NCBI GenBank assembly: GCA_905233555.1
Contig: CAJODF010000004.1
Coordinates: forward strand, 1 to 60,516
Length of the DNA: 60,516 nt
Reading direction: 5' to 3'
Source of the DNA: an uncultured Prevotella sp.
Lineage (GTDB): Bacteria; Bacteroidota; Bacteroidia; Bacteroidales; Bacteroidaceae
Positions 53,044 through 60,516 of the stretch are shown piece after piece. The notes beneath the pieces were generated by a model that saw nothing but the letters and a program-made list of their open reading frames with translations, was not told the DNA's origin and searched no databases. The translations under genes were made by a program, and so were the position numbers. The stretch's first letter is position 1; every line of letters starts with the position of its first letter.

Positions 53044-53072
53044 GGAGACAAGGAGTCAAGGAGACAGGGAGT
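53042..53072 (+). repeat. 8-bp GGAGACAR array between the two S26 genes
   Basis: About four units right after the lepB stop, the same block type as that before lepB, so lepB is framed by the repeat. Confidence 0.85.
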
Positions 53073-53104
53073 TCAGGACAATACATAAGACCAAACGTGA
53101 GAGA

Positions 53105-53638
53105 GTGAAGGGGACGGTGAAGTTCATAGGGGCTCTGGCGGTGGCATTCGTAGTGATGCTGGCTTTCCGGGCGCTGGTGATGACAGTCTGTACCATTGAG
53201 GGTGACGGACTGGCACCACAGTTCATGGAGGGCGACCGCGTGGTGGTGAACCGCTGGAGTTACGGACTGCGCACCGGTGAAAGGGGCGGACTCTTCGACT
53301 ATGGCCGCATCTGTCGGCAGGTGGTGAAAAAAGGCGATTTCATCGCGTTTGAGGACTCGCTGGGGCGGGTGCTTATCTGTCAGTGTACGGCTGTGCCGGG
53401 CGACACGGTGTATGTGAAGAAGGCCCCGTGTGTGGTTCCCGGTCTGATCAACTGCGACGATCAGGACTACTACTGGGTAAGGAGCGTCAGCAAGAACAAC
53501 CCCATCGACAGCCGGCAGTTGGGTTTTATCCCCGAGGAGCGCATCATCGGCAGGGCCTGTCTGGTGCTGTTCAGTCGCAACCCCCAGGCGCCTTTCTGGA
53601 AGGGCTATCGTTCAGACCGTCTATTCCTGCCGAAATGA
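53105..53638 (+). CDS. S26 signal-peptidase-like protein without catalytic Ser and Lys
   Basis: A 177-residue membrane protein with one N-terminal hydrophobic helix and the S26 fold: EGDGLAPQFMEGDRVVVNRW, AVPGDTVYV and a degenerate DSRQLGFIPEERIIGRA box. The nucleophile position, Ser in active enzymes, is G35 in EGDG-LAP. The general-base Lys position is C92 in LICQCTAVPGD. A catalytic role is thus unlikely. A chaperone or partner role beside LepB is a guess. The start is GTG 53105. Its TGA overlaps the next ATG. Confidence 0.8.
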   Translation: MKGTVKFIGALAVAFVVMLAFRALVMTVCTIEGDGLAPQFMEGDRVVVNRWSYGLRTGERGGLFDYGRICRQVVKKGDFIAFEDSLGRVLICQCTAVPGDTVYVKKAPCVVPGLINCDDQDYYWVRSVSKNNPIDSRQLGFIPEERIIGRACLVLFSRNPQAPFWKGYRSDRLFLPK

Positions 53639-54246
53639 CAACGTTGCTCAGCACTACCTATTTCGGTCCCGTGCAGTGGTACCAGAAACTTTATCGGAGT
53701 GATGAGGTGCTGATAGAACAGTGGGAGAGTTTCCAGAAACAGACCTACCGCAACCGTTGTCTGATAGCCACCACCAACGGCATCCAGGCCCTCACCGTTC
53801 CCATAGAAAGGAATAATGGTCAATATATAAAGGATATCCGCATCAGCGATCACGGCAACTGGCGCCACCTGCACTGGAACGCCCTGCAGAGTGCCTACGG
53901 CGAGAGTCCGTTTTTCGAGTACTATCAGGACGATATCCGTCCCTTCTTCGAGAAGCGATGGACGTTTTTGCTCGATTTCAACGAGGACATCCGACAGAAG
54001 GTGTGCGAACTCATCGACATCCAGCCGGTGGTGGGATATACGAAGGCTTTCGTGAATCACGGGGACTGTGCCCATGATCTTTGCGATTTCCGGGAGGGGA
54101 TACAGCCCAAACATCCGGCGCCTGATCCGGACTTCGTGCCGAAACCCTATTACCAGGTGTATCAGCAGAAACACGGTTTCCTGGCGAACCTCTCTATCCT
54201 CGACCTGCTATTCGATATGGGGCCGGAGAGTATCTTCTATTTGTAA
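53635..54246 (+). CDS. WbqC-like family protein
   Basis: A 203-residue protein of the WbqC family, recognised from MTTLLSTTYFGPVQWYQKL, YRNRCLIATTNG, LTVPIE, HWNALQSAYGESPFFEYY and SILDLLFDMGPES. Some members are linked to O-antigen or sugar modification, but the biochemical role is unclear. The ATG overlaps the TGA of the S26-like gene (ATGA), so the pair is translationally coupled. Confidence 0.88.
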   Translation: MTTLLSTTYFGPVQWYQKLYRSDEVLIEQWESFQKQTYRNRCLIATTNGIQALTVPIERNNGQYIKDIRISDHGNWRHLHWNALQSAYGESPFFEYYQDDIRPFFEKRWTFLLDFNEDIRQKVCELIDIQPVVGYTKAFVNHGDCAHDLCDFREGIQPKHPAPDPDFVPKPYYQVYQQKHGFLANLSILDLLFDMGPESIFYL

Positions 54247-54292
54247 GTGCGTGTAATTAACAACATAGTTTAACCATTTAAAGTAATTCAAA

Positions 54293-54850
54293 ATGAAAAA
54301 GATTAGTTTGAAAGTGGCTGTATGCCTGATTGCAGGAAGTTTCCTGTTTAATTCATGTATGGTGGGCTCATGGGGCCTGTTCAACAAGTACGCCAAGTGG
54401 CAGACCAACATGTCTGACAGCAAGTTTGTCAATGCCATCGTGGGTTTCGTGCTGGGTGCCGTCTGTTATCCGATCTGTTTCCTGGTCGATTCACTCGTGC
54501 TGAACACCATCGAGTTCTGGTCGGGTGACAATCCTGTGGCTTCGAACGTCGGTAAGACCAAGAACGTGATGGGTCAGGACGGACGTCTCTATGCCGTGAA
54601 GACGCTGAAGGACGGTTACGAGGTGACGGATCCGAACGGTGTGGTAACGCTGTTTACCTACAACAAGGAGGCCAACAGTTGGTCGATGAGTCAGAACGGT
54701 CTGACGAAGGAGATCTTCCGTTTCAACGAGGACGGTAAGAGCATCAAGGTGACGATGAACGGTGAGGAGCGCGACTTCAGCCTGAATGAGCAGGGTGTTG
54801 CCGATGCAGAGTATGCCTCTACGATGGGTCTTTACTACGCAGCCCGCTAA
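54293..54850 (+). CDS. DUF3332 lipoprotein
   Basis: A 185-residue protein with a lipoprotein signal (MKKISLKVAVCLIAGSFLFN before SC), a hydrophobic middle segment (AIVGFVLGAVCYPICFLVDS) and a beta-rich C-terminal half (LYAVKTLKDGYEVTDPNG). This is the DUF3332 pattern. Function unknown. A strong terminator follows. Confidence 0.85.
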   Translation: MKKISLKVAVCLIAGSFLFNSCMVGSWGLFNKYAKWQTNMSDSKFVNAIVGFVLGAVCYPICFLVDSLVLNTIEFWSGDNPVASNVGKTKNVMGQDGRLYAVKTLKDGYEVTDPNGVVTLFTYNKEANSWSMSQNGLTKEIFRFNEDGKSIKVTMNGEERDFSLNEQGVADAEYASTMGLYYAAR

Positions 54851-54871
54851 TAGCGATAGCCCACAAATGAT

Positions 54872-54902
54872 AAAGGCTTCCCACGATCGGGAAGCCTTTT
54901 TT
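54872..54902. terminator. Bidirectional rho-independent terminator
   Basis: An 11-bp perfect stem (AAAGGCTTCCC / GGGAAGCCTTT) with a 6-base loop and T-runs on both strands ends both the DUF3332 gene and the convergent GH127 gene. Confidence 0.92.
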
Positions 54903-54906
54903 GCGT

Positions 54907-56943
54907 TTAGTCCTCGAGTCCGCTGAGGCTGCGGGCCAGCCAGACATCCATCTTGCCGGCACCCCGATGGTTCCAGGCGTAGTAGGGGATGAGGCGGACG
55001 GTGACATCCTTGACAGCGAGACGGCCGTCGTCGGCGATGGAGGCTTCCTGAGCCTTTGCCGTGATGGCGGTGACGTGGAAGGGGCTGCCGTCGGCTTCTT
55101 TGTTCTCGATGGCATAGGCGGGCTGCACATCAAACTGCGGATGACGGGACAGGAGCAGATGATGGGGGTCGATGTCGCCATTGTCGGCCCATTCGGCACA
55201 ATAAACCAGCGGTCCGCGCTCTACGGCAACACGTCCTCTGTCGTCTGTCACTCTCGGACTGGCCACCACTTCGCGTACAGGCATGTCGAAATGGATGCGG
55301 ACGATGTCGCCCTTCTTCCAGTTGCGGTTGATGACGAAATAGCCGTTCTCCAACTCGCTATCGACGCTCTGGCCATTGACGGTGATGTTGTAAGTAGCGA
55401 AAATGTCGTCGCTGTAGGCATAGAGGTCGCTGGGCACTACCTTGTTCTGTACCCATCCGGGGATACGGATCATCATGTCGAAGGTCTTGGCTTTGTTCTG
55501 GAGTATCTTGATGGTGATGTCCTCGTCCCAAGGATAGTTGGTGGTCTCCTCGAGGGTCACATCCTTACCGCCAATCTTGATCGTAGCGGTGTTGGAAGCA
55601 AAGAGATTCACGTACAAAGCGTTATCACGAACGCCATAGATATAGCCCGGCATCGAGGGGATGAACCGGCAGAGGTTCGAGGGACAGCAGGCACAGCCGA
55701 ACCAAGGCTGGCGTGTCATCGTGCCGTCGGCATTGAAACGGTAGCGTCCGTCGCTGCTGAGGGGGTTGGGGTAGAAGAACTTACCGCCATCGACACTCAT
55801 GCCGCTGATGACACGTTCCAGACAGTCGATGTATTTCGCATCGCCGTGCAACAGGAACATACGTTCGAAGAGATACACCATCGAAATGGCGGCGCATGTC
55901 TCGTTGTAGGCTGTCAGGTTGGGCAGTTCGTAGTCGGCTCCGAAGGCCTCGCCTCCGTGACGGGCTCCAACGCCTCCTGTCAGGTAATATTTCTTGCTGA
56001 CGATATTCTCGTAGATGGTGTCGATGGCTTTGATGTAACTGGAATCACCTAAGAGGGCTGCCACATCCGCCATGCCGGCATACATATAACCGGCCCGTAC
56101 GGCATGTCCCCAAGCCTCTGTCTGATCGACGACGGGTTTGTCGCTCTGCGAATAGACATCCTTATGCTCCGTCTTGCCACGATAGTCCAGCAGGAACTTG
56201 GCCTCGTCGAGGTATTTCTTTTCTCCAGTGAGAACATAAAGACGAGCCAGCGCCATCTCGGCAATCTGGTGTCCTGGTACCACACAGGCCTGTCCGGCAT
56301 TGGGACCTACCTCCTTTACGACGCAATCGGCATAGCGCTTGGCGATGTCGAGGAACTTCGTGCTACCGGTAGCCTGATAGTGGGCGCAGGCGGCATCCAC
56401 CATGTGTCCCAGGTTGTAGAGTTCGTGGCTGGCATGCTCCTCTGCTGCCCAGCGCTTGTTGGCAGCCCATCCGTGGGGATGCTGCGGGTTGATGGTTCGG
56501 GCGGTATAGAGATAGCCGTCGGGTTCCTGGGCCGCTGCCACCACATCGAGCACGGAGTCGATATAGGCCTTCAACTTCGCATCGGGATAGGTCTGCAAGA
56601 CATAAGAGGCGCCTTCGATGGTCTTATAGACATCGGTATCATCGAACGAAAAGCCCATAAACCTCGCGACGTTCCACTCTGGTGTCTGGAGTCCTGGGTG
56701 TCCTGGGTGCTGCAGGGTATAAGCCGCCATCTCGAAATTCTTGTAGCGGTGCTCACTCTCGCACTTCGAGAAAGCCAGGGGGATGGTTACCTCACGGGCT
56801 GCCTTGATGCGATCGCCCCAGAAGGTGTTGGGGGTGATCTTCACCGAGGTGAACGGAACTTGGGTATAAGGATACCCGCTCTGGGCTACGATGGTGCCCA
56901 CACAGATAATGAAAAGGCTTACAAAGGCCGCAAAACGTCTCAT
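54907..56943 (-). CDS. GH127 beta-L-arabinofuranosidase, secreted
   Basis: A 678-residue glycosidase with a signal peptide (MRRFAAFVSLFIICVGTIVA) and the DUF1680/GH127 catalytic (alpha/alpha)6 barrel: HELYNLGHMVDAACAHYQAT, LTGGVGARHGGEAFG, YNETCAAISMVYL with the conserved Glu, and the metal/nucleophile cluster G416-C417-A-C419-C420-PSN. In this family a Cys acts as the nucleophile on beta-L-arabinofuranosides. It works with the neighbouring DUF1680 and GH51 genes on arabinose-containing glycans. It is transcribed divergently from them. Confidence 0.92.
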   Translation of the reverse strand: MRRFAAFVSLFIICVGTIVAQSGYPYTQVPFTSVKITPNTFWGDRIKAAREVTIPLAFSKCESEHRYKNFEMAAYTLQHPGHPGLQTPEWNVARFMGFSFDDTDVYKTIEGASYVLQTYPDAKLKAYIDSVLDVVAAAQEPDGYLYTARTINPQHPHGWAANKRWAAEEHASHELYNLGHMVDAACAHYQATGSTKFLDIAKRYADCVVKEVGPNAGQACVVPGHQIAEMALARLYVLTGEKKYLDEAKFLLDYRGKTEHKDVYSQSDKPVVDQTEAWGHAVRAGYMYAGMADVAALLGDSSYIKAIDTIYENIVSKKYYLTGGVGARHGGEAFGADYELPNLTAYNETCAAISMVYLFERMFLLHGDAKYIDCLERVISGMSVDGGKFFYPNPLSSDGRYRFNADGTMTRQPWFGCACCPSNLCRFIPSMPGYIYGVRDNALYVNLFASNTATIKIGGKDVTLEETTNYPWDEDITIKILQNKAKTFDMMIRIPGWVQNKVVPSDLYAYSDDIFATYNITVNGQSVDSELENGYFVINRNWKKGDIVRIHFDMPVREVVASPRVTDDRGRVAVERGPLVYCAEWADNGDIDPHHLLLSRHPQFDVQPAYAIENKEADGSPFHVTAITAKAQEASIADDGRLAVKDVTVRLIPYYAWNHRGAGKMDVWLARSLSGLED

Positions 56944-56971
56944 AATGTTGTTGTTTTCGATTACTTGGTGG

Positions 56972-56979
56972 CAAAATTA
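56972..56979 (-). promoter_or_regulatory. -7 box (TAATTTTG) for GH127
   Basis: Minus-strand TAATTTTG, 28 bp before the ATG at 56943, facing away from a GAATTAT repeat. Confidence 0.7.
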
Positions 56980-56988
56980 CTAAAAAAA

Positions 56989-57020
56989 TATGAATTATGA
57001 ATTATGAATTGTGAATTATT
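56989..57020. repeat. GAATTAT heptamer array between divergent promoters
   Basis: Four tandem 7-bp units (three GAATTAT, one GAATTGT) between the GH127 and DUF1680 promoters. Confidence 0.87.
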
Positions 57021-57023
57021 TCG

Positions 57024-57031
57024 TATCTTTG
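57024..57031 (+). promoter_or_regulatory. -7 box (TATCTTTG) for the DUF1680-GH51 genes
   Basis: Perfect TAnnTTTG box, 27 bp before ATG 57059; it lies in a longer open frame (GTG 57011) and rules out that start. Confidence 0.75.
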
Positions 57032-57058
57032 CCACAGATTTATAATTACTACCGAATC

Positions 57059-59493
57059 ATGAACAAAACGATGATGCTCGTTGGAAGGATTTCTTTCACG
57101 ATGATGCTGCTCCTGTCTGTGGGGAGCACCCAGGCACAAGACCGGCTCTATGCTGATGAGTTTCCCATTGGGGATGTCACCCTGTTGGATGGTCCGTTGA
57201 AGAAGGCAAGAGACCTGAATATCCAGACGCTGTTGCAGTACGACTGCGACCGTCTGCTGGCTCCGTATCTCAAGGAGGCGGGGCTGACGCCGAAGGCGAA
57301 GCCCTATCCCAACTGGGACGGACTGGACGGACACGTGGGAGGTCACTATCTCACGGCGATGGCTATCAATGCCGCTGCCACTGGCAATGCAGAGTGCCGT
57401 CGGCGCATGGAGTATATGATCAGTGAGTTGCAGGCCTGTGCCGATGCCAACAACAAGAACCACCCCGACTGGGGCAAGGGGTATGTGGGCGGCATGCCGA
57501 ACAGCGAACGGATCTGGTCAACATTTAAGAAAGGTGACATCGAGACTTATTTCGGTTCGTGGGCACCGTTCTATAATCTGCATAAGATGTATGCCGGCCT
57601 GCGCGATGCATGGGTGTATTGTGGCAACGAACAGGCCAAGACGCTTTTCCTGGGCTTTTGCGACTGGGCCATCGACCTGACGTCAGGTCTTTCGAATGTC
57701 CTGATGGAGCAGATGTTGAATAATGAGCACGGTGGCATGAATGAGGTGTTGGCTGATGCCTATGCCATCACAAAAGATAAGAAGTACCTCGATGTGGCAA
57801 AGCGTTTTTCGCATCGCAGGTTGCTCGTCCGGATGTCGCAGCGTCAGGATAACATGCCAATACGCAGGTGCCGAAGGTGGTGGGGTTTGAACGTATCTCG
57901 GAACTCTCTGGCGACGAGGTGTATCACAATGCTGCCAACTTCTTCTGGGATATCGTCACAGGGGAGCGTTCGCTGGCTTTCGGTGGAAATTCCCGTCGGG
58001 AGCACTTCCCCAGCAAGGAGGCTTGTATGGATTTCATCAATGACATCGACGGGCCTGAGACCTGTAATACCAATAATATGCTGAAACTGACGGAAGAGAT
58101 GCACCGTAGGAATCCTGAGGCCCGCTATGCCGACTATTACGAGTTGGCTACCTTCAACCACATCCTCTCCTCACAGCATCCGGAGCATGGGGGTTATGTC
58201 TATTTCACCCCAGCCAGACCCCGTCACTATCGTAACTACTCCGCTCCCAACGAGGCGATGTGGTGCTGCGTGGGTACGGGTATGGAGAATCATGGTAAGT
58301 ACGGACAGTTCATCTATACCAAGAAGAGTGATAATCTGTTTGTGAACCTCTTCGTCGCCTCCGAACTGAACTGGAAGGAGAAGGGTGTGACGCTTCGTCA
58401 GGAGACTGGTTTCCCTTATAGCGAGACCAGCAAGATTACCGTTGCTCAGGGCAAGGGACAGTTCACCTTGCAGGTGCGCTATCCCGGTTGGGTGAAGCCA
58501 GGTGCCTTCCAGGTGAAGGTGAATGGCAAGCCTGTCAGCATCGTTACGGGTCCCTCTTCATACGTCGCCATCAGTCGTCAGTGGAAGAAGGGTGATGTGG
58601 TGGAGATCACCTTCCCGATGTACAACAGCATCAAGTACCTGCCCAACGAACCGCAGTACATCGCCCTGATGCACGGGCCTATCCTGCTCGGCATGAAGAC
58701 GGGTACGGAAGACTTGGCTCACCTTGTAGCCGACGACAGTCGCTTCGGACAGTATGCCAGCGGTAAGAAACTGCCCATCAACGAGGCGCCTATCCTTATT
58801 AATAATAGTATTGAGGACATCGCCAATCAGTTGCAGCCCATTGCCGGAAAACCTCTCCACTTCACCCTCACCACAAAGATGGAGAATGCGATCCGCAACG
58901 AGATACAACCCTTCTTCGAGATCCACGATGCCCGTTATATGATGTATTGGCTCGCCCTGTCGGAGGATAGTTACAGGAGTTATCTCAGCAATTTGGCAAA
59001 AGCCGAGCAGGATCGTCAGGAATTAGAGGCCCGTACCGTCGATAAGGTACAGCCCGGTGAGCAGCAGCCCGAGACAGACCATAAGATGGAAACCGACCAG
59101 TCGCAGGTGGGTAATTCCAACGATGTCTTCTACCGTGATGCCAGAGACGGGCACTATTTCAGTTACCTGATGCAGACGGGTGGACAGACTGACCTGGACC
59201 TGCGTTTGAAATACTGGGGCGTGGGTGAGTGGAAGACCCACGAGTTTGATATCTTCGTTGATGACGTGCTGGTGAAGGAGGTGAACAATACGGGTAAGTA
59301 CCGTATCTCTGAATTCAAGTACGAGACCTATCCCATACCTGTCGAACTGCTGAAAGACAAACAGCAGGTCCGTGTGAAGTTCGTTGCCAAGCCTGGCAAA
59401 CAGATTGGCGAGATTTACGAAGTCCGTCTGGTGAAACATTCAGAATCAAATCTTAAAAATTGGATTAATAAAGTTGAAAAGGTGGTATATTGA
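57059..59493 (+). pseudogene. DUF1680 glycosidase (GH127/GH146 type) with a frameshift
   Basis: The first frame runs from a signal peptide (MNKTMMLVGRISFTMMLLLS) through NNEHGGMNEVLADAYAIT and KRFSHRRLL. Homology then continues in another frame from TQVPKVVGFERISEL to the end, including MWCCVGTGMENHGKYGQF with the catalytic Cys and a C-terminal beta domain. The break lies at about 57850-57860, where AACATGCCAATACG is expected to read AACATGCATGCCAATACG for N-M-H-A-N-T. Loss of one CATG copy explains the shift, with perhaps three more codons missing. It may be a real inactivation or an assembly error. The intact enzyme would act on arabinofuranosides. Confidence 0.85.
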
Positions 59494-59578
59494 AAAGGTG
59501 AAAAAGTGAAAAGGTGAAGAATTGGAAAATAAAAGAAATTGAAGAATAAATTGTAAATAGTAAATTGTCAAATTGTAA

Positions 59579-60516
59579 ATGAAAAGGATTCTCTTATTAG
59601 GTTCTGCCCTCTTGGCAGTCTCGTTGGGCATCTCTGCCCAGAAGGCCATGAAAGCCCCCGCTGGTGGCAAGGCCATTAGTGACGAATTGATCGGCATCTT
59701 CTTCGAGGACATCAGCAGCAGTGCTGACGGTGGCCTCTATGCCGAGTTAGTACAGAACGGCTCGTTTGAGTACAGTCCCGCAGAGCGTGACGGATGGGGC
59801 CCAGGCACTGCTTGGAAGCAGGTTCGCCCAGGTCACTCACTCGGAACGATGTTTGTGCGGATGGACAATCCCCTGAACGCCAACAACCCCACCTACATGC
59901 GTCTGCATACAGAGCGTGCCAAGGAGTATTATGACTATCGCGGCTGGACGGGTTATGGTATCCAGAACGATGGTTTCGACGGTATCAGTGTGAAGGCTGG
60001 CGAGAAATATGATTTCTCTGTGTTCTTCCGTAACATCGGTAATGCCAAGAAGGTGCGTGTAGCGTTGGTTGCACCGTCACAGGGTAGAGGCTTCGGCTTT
60101 GGTCCCAGAGACCCGAAACTGCTGGCTGAGGCTAAGTTCGACGTCAGCAACCAGTCCTGGAAGAAATACGAGGCTGTGCTGACACCCGACTCTACCTGTC
60201 AGAATGCTTCCCTGCAGATCCTCGTACTCACCACAGGCGACCTCGACATCGATATGGTATCGCTGATGCCACAGGATACTTACAAGGGGCATGGCTTGCG
60301 TAAGGACTTGGCTCAGGCTCTCGCCGATTTGCAGCCGAAGTTCATGCGTTTCCCTGGTGGATGCGTGGTGCATGGCGGTGGCGACGGTTTCTGGGATACC
60401 TATCGCTGGAAGACCACCATCGGTCCGAAAGAACAGCGCAAAGGTATCAAGAACACATGGGGCTACCATCAGAGCATGGGCTTAGGCTATTTCGAGTATT
60501 TCCAGTTCTGTGAGGA
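59579..60516 (+). CDS. GH51 alpha-L-arabinofuranosidase, 5' part (runs off the window)
   Basis: The open frame from ATG 59579 has no stop before the window ends, giving 312 codons. A signal peptide MKRILLLGSALLAVSLGISA is followed by SDELIGIFFEDISSSADGGL, AELVQNGSFEYSP, a carbohydrate-binding-like insert (about 85-220) and KFMRFPGGCVVHGGGDG, all standard for GH51 arabinofuranosidases. The catalytic Glu pair lies beyond the window. It removes terminal alpha-L-arabinofuranose from arabinan or arabinoxylan. The 85-bp gap after the DUF1680 gene is made of AAAAGGTGAAAA-type repeats, so the two are probably co-transcribed. Confidence 0.93.
   Translation, partial: MKRILLLGSALLAVSLGISAQKAMKAPAGGKAISDELIGIFFEDISSSADGGLYAELVQNGSFEYSPAERDGWGPGTAWKQVRPGHSLGTMFVRMDNPLNANNPTYMRLHTERAKEYYDYRGWTGYGIQNDGFDGISVKAGEKYDFSVFFRNIGNAKKVRVALVAPSQGRGFGFGPRDPKLLAEAKFDVSNQSWKKYEAVLTPDSTCQNASLQILVLTTGDLDIDMVSLMPQDTYKGHGLRKDLAQALADLQPKFMRFPGGCVVHGGGDGFWDTYRWKTTIGPKEQRKGIKNTWGYHQSMGLGYFEYFQFCE

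Noticed and set aside
54901..56052. A 383-codon open frame antisense to GH127
   Set aside because: It overlaps a clear GH127 catalytic domain on the other strand and shows no domain of its own.

Overview
The window looks like chromosomal DNA of a Prevotella-type member of the Bacteroidales. The evidence is the repeated TAnnTTTG -7 promoter boxes, AT-rich leaders without clear Shine-Dalgarno sequences, an HU-like protein followed by a 'smalltalk' peptide, BspA-type leucine-rich repeats, the WYDLxGRRLxxKPTxKGxYI surface-protein tail, and a set of xylan and arabinan enzymes. No rRNA, tRNA or CRISPR array was seen.

Region 1 (1-9.6 kb) is AT-rich and reads as a defence island. It holds a PD-(D/E)XK-SIR2 fusion, a remnant resembling an HsdS C-terminus, an ABC-type ATPase fused to a DUF4435-like domain (comparable to a fused PARIS AriA-AriB), a helical protein with a HEPN-like Rx5H motif, a YhcG/DUF1016 nuclease, and an operon of a large Eco57I-like N6-adenine methylase with a separate small PD-(D/E)XK protein.

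Region 2 (9.8-25.8 kb) is mostly housekeeping and surface genes: HU-like protein and smalltalk peptide, DUF3237 plus GH10 xylanase, FadL-type porin, a THUMP-like methyltransferase, an acetyltransferase-like protein coupled to topoisomerase IV ParE, S41 and M13 peptidases, a BASS transporter and a BspA-like protein.

Region 3 (25.8-37.8 kb) is a biosynthetic operon on the minus strand: outer-membrane porin, MFS exporter, then a 3099-residue NRPS with order A-T-C-A-T-C-A-T-R. The terminal reductase implies release as an aldehyde or alcohol. The first adenylation domain lacks the Asp that binds an amino group, so the starter may be a non-amino acid. The NRPS linkers and the MFS central loop are filled with in-frame 7-bp and 8-bp simple repeats and a 67-bp element present identically in both genes.

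Region 4 (37.9-54.9 kb) holds back-to-back surface-protein remnants, a truncated-looking lipoprotein, ybeY-coaD-ruvB, dusB, a CE2-type esterase, a LemA/DUF2207 pair, an S66 peptidase homologue lacking Ser and His, a thioesterase, a 273-bp array of twenty-four strict 11-bp units arranged as an inverted repeat, DUF2851, dprA, dapB, lepB, a second S26 homologue lacking Ser and Lys, a WbqC-like protein and DUF3332. Region 5 (54.9-60.5 kb) is an arabinan-utilisation group: GH127, a frameshifted DUF1680 glycosidase, and the start of a GH51 arabinofuranosidase that runs off the window.
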